This document shows, piece by piece, positions 50,851 to 59,465 of a stretch of DNA of 64,000 bases (position 1 is its first letter; the number at the start of each line of letters is the position of its first letter). Source of the DNA: JBPOFM01 sp051252455 (GTDB taxonomy: Bacteria > Bacteroidota > Bacteroidia > Flavobacteriales > Flavobacteriaceae); NCBI GenBank assembly GCA_051252455.1, contig JBPOFM010000004.1, forward strand, positions 253,141 through 317,140, in the 5' to 3' direction. The notes beneath the pieces are model-generated. The model saw only the letters and a list, made by a program, of their open reading frames with translations, ran no database searches and was not told where the DNA came from. A program made the translations under genes and the position numbers.

Positions 50851-52029
50851 TCAATATTCGAATGTCCCAAACTGACTTGCGATGGTTAGTTTCTTTTCAC
50901 TAGAAGCTTCCACCCTTCCGACAATTTGAGCATCAACATTATAGGATTTAGAAATAGCAATGATATCTTCTGCAACTTCTTGAGGAACATACAATTCCAT
51001 ACGATGGCCACAATTGAATACCTGATACATTTCTTTCCAATCGGTTTTCGATTGTTCCTGAATCAGTTTAAACAACGGAGGAATTGAAAACATATTATCT
51101 TTTATGATGTGCAAATCATCAATAAAATGAAGAATTTTTGTTTGAGCCCCTCCACTGCAATGCACCATGCCATGGATCTGTGTTGAAGTGTATTTTGATA
51201 ATATCTTTTTTATGATTGGTGCATAGGTACGTGTTGGAGACAGTACTAGTTTGCCAGCATCTATTGGTGAATCCTCGACAGAATCTGTTAGTTTTATGTT
51301 TCCAGAATAGACCAAATCCTTTGGGACTGATGCATCAAAACTTTCAGGATATTTTTCAGCTAAATAGTTGTGGAATACGTCATGTCTCGCAGACGTCAGA
51401 CCATTACTTCCCATGCCTCCATTATATTCCTTTTCATAAGTTGCCTGTCCCGAAGAAGACAAACCGACAATTACATCACCAGCTTTAATATTTGCATTGT
51501 CAATAACTTCACTCCGTTTGATGCGTGCCGTGACAGTTGAATCTACAATAATGGTCCTTACCAAATCACCGACATCGGCAGTTTCCCCCCCTGTGGAGTG
51601 AATGGTCACACCAAAATTCTTTAATTCAGCTATCAAATCTTCGGTTCCATTGATGATTGCGGAAATGACTTCACCGGGAATCAGGTTTTTATTTCTGCCT
51701 ATAGTAGAAGACAACATGATGTTGTCAGTCGCGCCAACGCATAATAAATCATCCACATTCATAATCAACGCATCCTGTGCGATTCCCCGCCAGACAGAAA
51801 GATTTCCTGTTTCCTTCCAATACATGTAGGCAAGAGACGATTTTGTACCTGCGCCATCAGCATGCATAATGAGACAATAAGCGTCATCATTTGATAAATA
51901 ATCAGGAACAATCTTGCAAAAAGCCTGTGGAAACAAGCCTTTATCAATATTTTTAATGGCATTGTGCACGTCTTCCTTTGAAGCAGAAACTCCTCGCTGT
52001 GCATAGCGTTTACTTATATTTTCGCTCAT
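50851..52029 (-). CDS. purM: Phosphoribosylformylglycinamidine cyclo-ligase (AIR synthetase, Bacteroidetes type)
   Basis: A 392-aa PurM/SelD-fold ATP-dependent ligase that closes the imidazole ring in purine synthesis. Seen: YAQRGVSASKEDVHNAIKN, IMHADGAGTKSSLAYMYW (ATP region), IAQDALIMNVDDLLCVGA, STGGETADVGDLVRTI and VGLSSSGQATYEKE. This longer AIR synthetase form is the one found in Bacteroidetes. Its TATTTTTG box lies in the gap before the barrel protein. Confidence 0.9.
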   Translation of the reverse strand: MSENISKRYAQRGVSASKEDVHNAIKNIDKGLFPQAFCKIVPDYLSNDDAYCLIMHADGAGTKSSLAYMYWKETGNLSVWRGIAQDALIMNVDDLLCVGATDNIMLSSTIGRNKNLIPGEVISAIINGTEDLIAELKNFGVTIHSTGGETADVGDLVRTIIVDSTVTARIKRSEVIDNANIKAGDVIVGLSSSGQATYEKEYNGGMGSNGLTSARHDVFHNYLAEKYPESFDASVPKDLVYSGNIKLTDSVEDSPIDAGKLVLSPTRTYAPIIKKILSKYTSTQIHGMVHCSGGAQTKILHFIDDLHIIKDNMFSIPPLFKLIQEQSKTDWKEMYQVFNCGHRMELYVPQEVAEDIIAISKSYNVDAQIVGRVEASSEKKLTIASQFGTFEY

Positions 52030-52045
52030 AACTACAGTTATCTTG

Positions 52046-52053
52046 CAAAAATA
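52046..52053 (-). promoter_or_regulatory. Candidate -7 promoter element for purM
   Basis: TATTTTTG on the minus strand, 16 bases before the purM ATG. Confidence 0.55.
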
Positions 52054-52068
52054 GGAATAGTATATCAG

Positions 52069-52737
52069 TTATGGTAAACTTTTCGGTTCGATTTGATTGG
52101 ATTCGATAATAGATTTTTCCCCTCTTCCGATTTTGTGCTTTGTATCTCTTCCTCTGAAGTAATAATTGAGGCCAAATCCAATTCTCCAATAGGTATCGTC
52201 GGAAGCGCCAGCGATTAATCCGTCGAGTTCGTCACTCATGACATGGTTATAGTTGGTATAAAATTTTAAACCAATACCATCTGACACTATGTACTCAATT
52301 CCGCCGCCTCCTTGAAATTTTATCGCAGTTTGATCAAAATAATTGGATGCATTGTAACCACCACCTGCAAATAGGAATGGAGAGAATTTGGAATGTGGAA
52401 CTAATGTTGACTCTAAATTCAAATCAAAGGACATAAATCCTTCATTAAAAACGTCTACATACGCCAGATTAAATTTGTTATAACTAAAATTGACATTTAA
52501 ATATGGGCTTAAATATCTTTTGTATCCAACGTGAAAATAAATCTCAAATTCAGGATCAACATGGTCTCCGTTCATCACAGAAGTCCCAACTCCAAAATCA
52601 ACAGTGTTGTTACCACGAAGTTGATAAAATTTTGTTTTTGTTGTAATTAAGGAATCAGTAGTATTTTGAGCGAATAATCCTAAATGAATCATCACAATAA
52701 GAAAGAACAAGATGTTCTTGTAAGATTTTGCTATCAT
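52069..52737 (-). CDS. Outer-membrane beta-barrel protein (acyloxyacyl hydrolase-like)
   Basis: A 222-aa exported protein with a signal peptide (YKNILFFLIVMIHLGLFAQ) and an eight-strand barrel pattern of alternating aromatic residues (KRYLSPYLNVNFSYN, FSPFLFAGGGYNASNYF, IGFGLNYYFRGR). It resembles PagL/PorT-like small barrels. Function unknown. It is 39 bases upstream of purM on the same strand. Confidence 0.82.
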   Translation of the reverse strand: MIAKSYKNILFFLIVMIHLGLFAQNTTDSLITTKTKFYQLRGNNTVDFGVGTSVMNGDHVDPEFEIYFHVGYKRYLSPYLNVNFSYNKFNLAYVDVFNEGFMSFDLNLESTLVPHSKFSPFLFAGGGYNASNYFDQTAIKFQGGGGIEYIVSDGIGLKFYTNYNHVMSDELDGLIAGASDDTYWRIGFGLNYYFRGRDTKHKIGRGEKSIIESNQIEPKSLP

Positions 52738-52862
52738 CTATTTAATATTAATTAAAACACTTTAAATCAGAACCGAGATTCAACCTATAGTGTTTAGGGG
52801 ACGCCAATATAAAAAATTAATAAACAGACAATTATATTTTAACTAAATTAATTTTAATGCAT

Positions 52863-52904
52863 AAAAAAAGACAAAAGAATTTTTGAACAAATCCTTTTGT
52901 CTTT
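52863..52904 (-). terminator. Intrinsic terminator
   Basis: On the minus strand, AAAGACAAAAG ... CTTTTGTCTTT followed by Ts; it ends the transcript of the 44-aa secreted peptide. Confidence 0.82.
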
Positions 52905-52975
52905 CAAAGTATTCAGGAATAAAAAATTGAATATTTAATTTATAAAACCTAAATTTTATAAGTTTTAAGATACAA

Positions 52976-53110
52976 TTAAGCCTGAAACACTTTCTCTACT
53001 TTAGCCGCTGTGTCTTGGGTCAATTTGTCTTTCGCAATTTTATTATTCTGCATTGAGAATAGGAGTGTAGCAAAAGCCAAAGCCGCAAGGCTAAGAAGTA
53101 ATTTTTTCAT
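52976..53110 (-). CDS. Small exported peptide, 44 aa
   Basis: ATG 53110 to TAA 52976 encodes MKKLLLSLAALAFATLLFS followed by a short polar tail (MQNNKIAKDKLTQDTAAKVEKVFQA). The N-terminus is a clear signal peptide or membrane anchor. A terminator follows. Not recognised; it may be a small envelope peptide. Confidence 0.62.
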   Translation of the reverse strand: MKKLLLSLAALAFATLLFSMQNNKIAKDKLTQDTAAKVEKVFQA

Positions 53111-53246
53111 TTTAATAAAGTATTGATTAATAGCACTACAAATTTAATACATTGCACAGCTACTCGCGATGCTTTAACGGGCTATTTTCAAACTTTTCGA
53201 TTAGTTGTATAATTCTATTGTTGAAATACAGATTTCGGCCTTTTCA

Positions 53247-53266
53247 TATACGTAGTATTACGTATA
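53247..53266. repeat. Perfect inverted repeat, possible operator
   Basis: TATACGTA-GTAT-TACGTATA, eight pairs, between the 44-aa peptide start and the glnN terminator. It has the shape of a dimeric regulator site. Confidence 0.5.
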
Positions 53267-53294
53267 AAAAGTTAAGAATTAAACAATTTTGTAT

Positions 53295-53321
53295 TAAAAA
53301 AGCCTCTGTTTTTTGAGGCTT
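53295..53321 (-). terminator. Intrinsic terminator of glnN
   Basis: AAGCCTC-n8-GAGGCTT with a T run on the minus strand, 21 bases after the glnN stop. Confidence 0.85.
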
Positions 53322-53342
53322 CTTTAATTTTTTAATTCAAAT

Positions 53343-55529
53343 TTATCTAGTAAAGAGTAATTCTCGATACTTTGTAAGTGGCCATAGCTCATCGTCGACC
53401 AATAATTCCAACTTATCGCAATGATAACGGATGTCGTCAAAAATGGGCTTTATTTTATGGCAATAGTCCAAAGCTTTTTTCTCTATGTCCTCAACAGTAT
53501 TTGCTTTTTTTCGTTCATTGATCAGTTTAGTTACGTTGGAATTGATGGATTCTATATGTCCTGATATGTCTTCAATTAGATTCAATTGTTCTTTTGCGAA
53601 TTTTTTGAAACCTGTACCATAAATTTCTTTTAAACCTTTTACATTCTCAATCAAAATATTTTGATATCTCACTGCAGTCGGAACAATATGGTTACGAGCA
53701 ATATCACCAAGCACACGACCTTCAATCTGGATTCGTAAAACATATTCTTCCATTTCAATTTCATAGCGCGCTTCAGACTCTACTTTGTTCATAACACCTA
53801 GATCTTGAAATAAGCTCAATGATTTTTTAGACACTTTAGCCTTCAAAGCTTCTGGAGTCGTTCTGTTATTGCTCAAACCTCTTTTCTTCGCTTCCTTATG
53901 CCACTCATCACCATATCCATTTCCTTCAAAAAGAATGTTTTTGGATTTTTTTATATATTCTCTCAAAACATTAAAGACTGCATCATCCTTTTTCATGTCT
54001 TTTTTGTCAATCAAGGCATCTACTTCAGCTTTAAAATCGATTAATTGCTTGGCCACAATAGAATTCAGTACGGTCATGGCACTTGCACAATTCGCTTTAG
54101 AACCGACAGCGCGGAATTCAAATTTATTTCCTGTAAATGCAAATGGGGAGGTTCTGTTTCTATCTGTATTATCCAATAATACGTCTGGAATTTTACCGAC
54201 GACATTTAATTTAAGGTCCGTTTTCTCTTCGGGAGATAATTTTCCATTGGTCACATTCTCCAATTCATTTAAAACTCGTGTCAGTTGTTCTCCAATAAAA
54301 ACAGAGATAATTGCAGGTGGTGCTTCATTGGCTCCCAAACGATGGTCATTACTTGCTGAAGCGATGGCTGCTCTTAATAATTCTTCATTATCATTAACGG
54401 CTTTTATAGTATTGATGAAAAAAGTCAAAAACTGCAGGTTGCTCATAGGTGTTTTTCCAGGCCCTAATAGATTAACACCTGTATCCGTACTCAAACTCCA
54501 ATTGTTATGTTTCCCTGAACCATTGACACCTGCAAATGGTTTTTCATGAAATAATACTTTAAAGTTATGGCGATCAGCAATCTTGTCCATCACATCCATC
54601 AATAAAGAGTTGTGATCAACAGCCAGATTTGCTTCATCATAAATCGGAGCCAGTTCAAATTGATTTGGAGCCACTTCATTATGTCTCGTTTTTACAGGAA
54701 TACCCAATAACATACATTCAGTTTCCAAATCTCTCATATATGCCAACGCCCTACTTGGAATTGATCCAAAATAGTGATCATCCAATTGTTGCCCCTTAGC
54801 TGGAGAATGACCAAGTAGCGTTCTGCCTGTCAAAACGATGTCGGGTCTAGAATTGGCCAAAGCACTATCAATCAAAAAGTACTCTTGTTCCCATCCTAGT
54901 GACGCATTTACTTTCTTGACGTTTTTATCAAAGTATTTACATACATCCACAGATGCTGAATCTACAGCCTGCAACGCTCGCAATAATGGTGTTTTGTAAT
55001 CCAAGGCCTCACCAGTATAGGACACAAAAACCGTCGGAATACATAATGTTGTTCCATAAATAAAAGCGGGAGATGTAGGGTCCCAAGCTGTATAACCACG
55101 AGCTTCAAAGGTGTTTCTGATACCACCATTAGGGAAACTCGACGCATCTGGTTCTTGTTGTACCAATTGAGTGCCAGCGAATTTTTCAATTGCCAAAGCA
55201 TTTCCGATGGTTTCAAAAAAGGCATCATGTTTTTCTGCGGTCGCACCCGTTAACGGTTGAAACCAATGGGTATAATGCGTCGCTCCTTTCGAGATTGCCC
55301 ATTCTTTCATGCCCGTTGAAATGTGATCGGCGACAATACGGTCTATTTTTGTGCCTTTCTGATTGGCGTCCATCACACTGTTGTAAGCTTCCTTTGTCAA
55401 ATATTGACGCATAGTCGCTTCATTGAACACGTTAGTTCCGAAGATTGCAGAACGGCGTTCCTTCTCTTCAATATGAATTGGTTTATGTTTTAATGATTCT
55501 TTAATTGCGTGAAAACGTAATGTTGACAT
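53343..55529 (-). CDS. glnN: Glutamine synthetase type III
   Basis: A 728-aa GSIII, the large form used by Bacteroidetes to make glutamine from glutamate and ammonia. Features in order: N-terminal FGTNVFNEATMRQYL, TAWDPTSPAFIYG, GWEQEYFLID (GS catalytic strand), PVKTRHNEVAPNQFE, HEKPFAGVNGSGKHNNWSL, and NRTSPFAFTGNKFEFRAVGS. Divergent to glnA-type GSII, so the pair shares one control region. No fusion or truncation. Confidence 0.96.
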   Translation of the reverse strand: MSTLRFHAIKESLKHKPIHIEEKERRSAIFGTNVFNEATMRQYLTKEAYNSVMDANQKGTKIDRIVADHISTGMKEWAISKGATHYTHWFQPLTGATAEKHDAFFETIGNALAIEKFAGTQLVQQEPDASSFPNGGIRNTFEARGYTAWDPTSPAFIYGTTLCIPTVFVSYTGEALDYKTPLLRALQAVDSASVDVCKYFDKNVKKVNASLGWEQEYFLIDSALANSRPDIVLTGRTLLGHSPAKGQQLDDHYFGSIPSRALAYMRDLETECMLLGIPVKTRHNEVAPNQFELAPIYDEANLAVDHNSLLMDVMDKIADRHNFKVLFHEKPFAGVNGSGKHNNWSLSTDTGVNLLGPGKTPMSNLQFLTFFINTIKAVNDNEELLRAAIASASNDHRLGANEAPPAIISVFIGEQLTRVLNELENVTNGKLSPEEKTDLKLNVVGKIPDVLLDNTDRNRTSPFAFTGNKFEFRAVGSKANCASAMTVLNSIVAKQLIDFKAEVDALIDKKDMKKDDAVFNVLREYIKKSKNILFEGNGYGDEWHKEAKKRGLSNNRTTPEALKAKVSKKSLSLFQDLGVMNKVESEARYEIEMEEYVLRIQIEGRVLGDIARNHIVPTAVRYQNILIENVKGLKEIYGTGFKKFAKEQLNLIEDISGHIESINSNVTKLINERKKANTVEDIEKKALDYCHKIKPIFDDIRYHCDKLELLVDDELWPLTKYRELLFTR

Positions 55530-55560
55530 ATGGTTTGTTTATTTTTTAATTATTATGCCA

Positions 55561-55568
55561 CAAAAATA
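55561..55568 (-). promoter_or_regulatory. Candidate -7 promoter element for glnN
   Basis: TATTTTTG on the minus strand, 31 bases before the glnN ATG. Confidence 0.5.
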
Positions 55569-55658
55569 CGAAAATCATAATTAATAGTAAATACACCCTA
55601 TTAAAATTAGGGTATCAATAAATTTTGACGATGATTCAGATGTTTTAACCCTATTTTT

Positions 55659-55689
55659 TTTGACCTGAACAAAAAAAATTCAATATTTG
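55659..55689 (+). promoter_or_regulatory. Candidate promoter of glnA (TTTG-N19-AATATTTG)
   Basis: TTTG at 55659 and a near-consensus AATATTTG (first base differs) at 55682-55689, spaced 19 bases, the best -33/-7 pair in the window, 26 bases before the ATG. Confidence 0.55.
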
Positions 55690-55715
55690 CGTTTCAATAT
55701 TTAAACTTAGTACAG

Positions 55716-56735
55716 ATGAGCAAATCTAAATTAGAATACATATGGCTGGATGGCTATTATCCAACACAAAACATGAGAAGCAAAACCAAAGTTGAGGAGA
55801 ATTTCAGTGGCAAACTTGAAGATTGTCAAATCTGGTCTTTTGACGGAAGTTCCACACGCCAAGCGAAAGGCGGTTCTTCAGATTGTTTGTTGAAACCTGT
55901 TGCTATTTATCCAGATCCTGCTCGTAAGGACGGATTTTTAGTGATGACAGAAGTTCTAAATCCTGATGGCACACCACACGTATCTAACGGAAGAGCGACA
56001 ATTGATGATGACGATAATGATTTCTGGTTTGGATTTGAGCAGGAGTATTTTATTATGGATTCAAAAACACTTTTACCGTTAGGCTTTCCTATTGGTGGTT
56101 ATCCTGCTCCTCAAGGCATGTATTATTGTTCAGTAGGTGGACGTAACACACATGGTAGAAAATTAGTGGAACGCCATGCTGATTTATGTATCGAAGCTGG
56201 ATTAAATTTTGAAGGCATTAATCAAGAGGTTGCTTCTGGTCAATGGGAATTTCAATTATTCGCAAAAGGGGCCAAAAAAGCTGGAGATGAAATTTGGGTC
56301 GCACGTTATTTATTGGATCGTTTGACAGAAGACTATGGATATTATATAGATTATCATCCAAAACCTTTAGGTAAAGACATGGATTGGAACGGGTCTGGTA
56401 TGCACGCAAATTTCTCTAATGAAGTTTTAAGAACATGTGGTTCCAAGGAAACGTATGAAAAAATATGTGAAGCTTTCAGACCAGTTGTTGAGGAACACAT
56501 TGCTGTCTATGGAGAATTTAACGATCAACGTTTGACCGGATTGCACGAAACTGCATCCATTCATGACTTTAGCTATGGTGTTTCCGATCGTGGTGCATCT
56601 ATAAGAATTCCAATTATCACGGTTGAAAAAGGCTGGAAAGGCTGGTTGGAAGATCGTCGTCCAGCGTCTAATGGTGATCCTTATAAAATTGCAGGACGTA
56701 TTGTTAAAACTGTAAAGTCGGCTAACATTTCTTAA
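55716..56735 (+). CDS. glnA: Glutamine synthetase, type II (beta-grasp) form
   Basis: A 339-aa short GS of the eukaryote-like type II. Seen: EYIWLDGYYPTQNMRSKTK, WSFDGSSTRQAKG (beta-grasp, substrate loop), FGFEQEYFIMD, GINQEVASGQWEFQ (metal-binding Glu residues), DWNGSGMHANFS and NDQRLTGLHETASIHDFSYGV. Bacteroidetes often hold GSII next to GSIII. It is divergent from glnN. Confidence 0.95.
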   Translation: MSKSKLEYIWLDGYYPTQNMRSKTKVEENFSGKLEDCQIWSFDGSSTRQAKGGSSDCLLKPVAIYPDPARKDGFLVMTEVLNPDGTPHVSNGRATIDDDDNDFWFGFEQEYFIMDSKTLLPLGFPIGGYPAPQGMYYCSVGGRNTHGRKLVERHADLCIEAGLNFEGINQEVASGQWEFQLFAKGAKKAGDEIWVARYLLDRLTEDYGYYIDYHPKPLGKDMDWNGSGMHANFSNEVLRTCGSKETYEKICEAFRPVVEEHIAVYGEFNDQRLTGLHETASIHDFSYGVSDRGASIRIPIITVEKGWKGWLEDRRPASNGDPYKIAGRIVKTVKSANIS

Positions 56736-56757
56736 ATCAAAGTTTGTTCATAGAAAT

Positions 56758-56790
56758 GGTGCTTATATCTTTAAGATGTAAGCACCTTTT
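56758..56790 (+). terminator. Intrinsic terminator
   Basis: GGTGCTTA ... TAAGCACC with an inner ATCT/AGAT pair and a T run; ends glnA and faces the antiporter gene. Confidence 0.88.
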
Positions 56791-56811
56791 CATTTGATTT
56801 AGATAAACATT

Positions 56812-57765
56812 TTAGACGTCTCCTGTAAACGCCAAGAAAATAAAAAGAGTGTAGGCAGCCAATAAAACAAAGCCTTTTATTCTGCCTATCTCAAATTTCT
56901 TTGGAATAAAAACTAAAGGAATCAATATGGCCGCAAATGCTAACATCCAAAAGATATCATTGGTTAAAATCTTCGGGCTATTTACAGCTATTGGTTGAAT
57001 AATCGCGGTCAATCCCAAGACCGAAGCGATATTGAATATATTCGAGCCAATTAAATTTCCTAATGAAATTGCTTTTTCCTTTTTTAAAGCTGCAATAACA
57101 GAGGCTGCCAATTCCGGTACACTTGTCCCAATTGCGACCATGGTCACAGAAATGACACGTTCGCTCACTCCCATAGAAACTGCCATTTCCTTGGCCCCAA
57201 ACACCAACCATTCACTACCAAAATAAAGTGCGGCAGCACCAATCAAAAGCCAAACAGTAATTTTAAATCCCGATGTCACCTGTAGTGCTTCATCCAAATC
57301 TTCGATATGCGTTTCTGGCTCATTTTTTGAACGATTTATTAAAATATAAAGGAAAATAACTAATGAAATCATTAATGCGATACCTTCCCAGCGGTTGAGA
57401 ACGTCTCCGCTTTGCAGCATAAAATATAAAACAACCGACAACAGCATCATCATTGGCCAATTTAGCTTATAGAAATTTTTATCAATCGCCAGTGGTGAAA
57501 TAATCGCAGTGATTCCCAAAACCAAACCAATGTTTGCAATATTAGAACCAATGACATTTCCTAAAGCTATATCTGAAGAACCATCAAGTGCTGCTTGGAG
57601 ACTGACCAAAAGCTCTGGTGCTGATGTTGCAAATGACACCACAGTCATACCAATGACCAATTTGGAAATATTGAATTTAAATGATAACGCAACGGAGGAG
57701 CGCACTAAAAATTCTCCACCAACAACCAATAATATCAACCCTAAAACAACCCAAAATATACTCAT
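56812..57765 (-). CDS. Calcium/sodium antiporter (CaCA family, YrbG-like)
   Basis: A 317-aa, ten-helix antiporter with both alpha repeats of the CaCA family: GNVIGSNIANIGLVLG in the first half and GNLIGSNIFNIASVLG in the second, plus ATSAPELLVS and GTSVPELAAS (ion-site acidic residues). It exports Ca2+ in exchange for Na+ or H+. Single gene with a near-consensus TATCTTCG box upstream at 57782-57789. Confidence 0.93.
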   Translation of the reverse strand: MSIFWVVLGLILLVVGGEFLVRSSVALSFKFNISKLVIGMTVVSFATSAPELLVSLQAALDGSSDIALGNVIGSNIANIGLVLGITAIISPLAIDKNFYKLNWPMMMLLSVVLYFMLQSGDVLNRWEGIALMISLVIFLYILINRSKNEPETHIEDLDEALQVTSGFKITVWLLIGAAALYFGSEWLVFGAKEMAVSMGVSERVISVTMVAIGTSVPELAASVIAALKKEKAISLGNLIGSNIFNIASVLGLTAIIQPIAVNSPKILTNDIFWMLAFAAILIPLVFIPKKFEIGRIKGFVLLAAYTLFIFLAFTGDV

Positions 57766-57970
57766 AATTCAAAATTTGATGCGAAGATAAGATAAAATCA
57801 AATTGTAAATGAATCTCAATTTGAAAACGATTTGCCGCTAGACATACAAATCTGATAAAACAATTACGGTAATCGATATAACAAATGTGACGTTACGCAA
57901 TTCGTCAAACTATATCAGTAGAGTGATACGAGTTTTTATAGGGACAATTACAATGGAGCCTAAAATGTCT

Positions 57971-57978
57971 TATATTTG
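57971..57978 (+). promoter_or_regulatory. Candidate -7 promoter element
   Basis: TATATTTG, exact TAnnTTTG match, 72 bases before the ATG of the 447-aa exported protein. Confidence 0.4.
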
Positions 57979-58050
57979 AGGGTTGATTTATTCACATGGA
58001 TGACATTCATAACAAGATGGCAATCAATAGATTCTTTAAATTAAATAATT

Positions 58051-59394
58051 ATGAAAGGTTATAAAATTATTTTGGCATTTCCTTTGTTGACATTAATTTT
58101 TATCAATTCCAGCGTTGAGATAAGTGCTCAAAACGCATCTACGGATACCGATAAAGTAGAAATCGGTCAAAACATTTTGAAATATGTCATCACAAAAGAC
58201 ACAAAAGATAAACAACTAGATTTTATCAAAGAAAAAATGGCTAATCAAGAGGTCAGCATCGTGTATAAAGAGCTTAACAGAAACGACAGAAAAGAAATTA
58301 TTGGAATTGCAATTGAATATGATTCTAAAAAAGGTTCAGGTGAATTTTTTGTGAATTCTAGTGACCCAATAAACGATATTGCTATTACGCTCAACGTTCA
58401 CGAAAATAAGGTGACAATCGCACAAGCCATGAAAAATTTGAGTCAAAGTTTTGAGGTAAAAACCAAAAACGACGGAAGTAAAGCTCTACAAACAGAAGAT
58501 AATGGCAACAATGTATTTGTGTACACCACAGATGACGAGGATGACAACGATGAAACGGTCACCGTTGTTGGTAAGGACGGTGAAAATCATGCGGTGAAAA
58601 AACAAAAGAATACCTATGTTTTTAAATCGGATACCGTTAAAAGCAGTAATGAGGCAGATGATGTTGTTTTTGTGAAAAAGAATAAGAACGACACTGTTTG
58701 GATAAAGCAGGACGTAAAAAATATTGTTTGGACAGATGATGATGGTAAGGATGTAGAAATTATTGCCGTAGAAAAAGGCAACAACATGAGAATTTTCAAT
58801 AGCAACGGCACACAGCCTTTGATGCTATTGGACGGGAAAGAAATTTCAAGCAGCGAAATGTCCAATCTTAAATCAAGTGAGATTAAAAATGTGATTGTCC
58901 TGAAAGGCGATGAAGCCGTTAAAAAGTATGGTGAAAAAGGAAAAAATGATGTCATTTATATTACCACAAAAGATGATGCCTCACTTCATGGAGCCAATGA
59001 GACCATTGCTATCGGTGCGGAAACAATTGAAACTAAAAAAGAAACTGATTCCAAGAATGACCTTAATTCTTGGTCGATTAGTACTGAAGTGCAGGTGGAA
59101 GAGGGTTCATATGTGAGCGACACTGTTAAAAGCTACAACACCGCTATAATAACAAAAAACACGAATGATAAAATGCTTACAGTGCATAAAACGCAATTGA
59201 AATCAGAAGGTGTGACATTTGACTATTCAAAATTAAAAAGGAATACTAAAGGAGAGATCATTAAAATCAAAGTAGAATTATCAAACGGAAATGGTCAAAG
59301 CAAATCGGGAACATTTACTAATGACGATGGGATTTCTCAAATTTCGATGGGAATAAAAGATGGAAATCTGTTTATAGACTCAAGTGATAATTAA
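58051..59394 (+). CDS. Exported repeat protein with TonB-plug-like segment
   Basis: A 447-aa exported protein (signal MKGYKIILAFPLLTLIFINSS, mature N-terminus near ISAQN). Two related repeats flank an acidic middle: about 45-125 (KYVITKDTKDKQLDFIKEKM ... GSGEFFVN) and about 365-440 (TAIITKNTNDKMLTVHKTQLK ... SKSGTFTN). Between them, PLMLLDGKEISSSEMSNLKSSEIKNVIVLKGDEAVKKYGEKGKNDVIYITTK resembles a TonB-receptor plug, as in BlaR1/M56-associated proteins. Function unknown. Confidence 0.8.
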   Translation: MKGYKIILAFPLLTLIFINSSVEISAQNASTDTDKVEIGQNILKYVITKDTKDKQLDFIKEKMANQEVSIVYKELNRNDRKEIIGIAIEYDSKKGSGEFFVNSSDPINDIAITLNVHENKVTIAQAMKNLSQSFEVKTKNDGSKALQTEDNGNNVFVYTTDDEDDNDETVTVVGKDGENHAVKKQKNTYVFKSDTVKSSNEADDVVFVKKNKNDTVWIKQDVKNIVWTDDDGKDVEIIAVEKGNNMRIFNSNGTQPLMLLDGKEISSSEMSNLKSSEIKNVIVLKGDEAVKKYGEKGKNDVIYITTKDDASLHGANETIAIGAETIETKKETDSKNDLNSWSISTEVQVEEGSYVSDTVKSYNTAIITKNTNDKMLTVHKTQLKSEGVTFDYSKLKRNTKGEIIKIKVELSNGNGQSKSGTFTNDDGISQISMGIKDGNLFIDSSDN

Positions 59395-59406
59395 ATTGAC
59401 AGTAAT

Positions 59407-59443
59407 AAAAGAAGCTCAAATCTACACGATTTGAGCTTCTTTA
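59407..59443. terminator. Bidirectional intrinsic terminator
   Basis: AAAAGAAGCTCAAATC-TACAC-GATTTGAGCTTCTTT between the convergent exported-protein and endonuclease genes. Confidence 0.88.
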
Positions 59444-59465
59444 TGAACAGTAATTTTCAGATACT

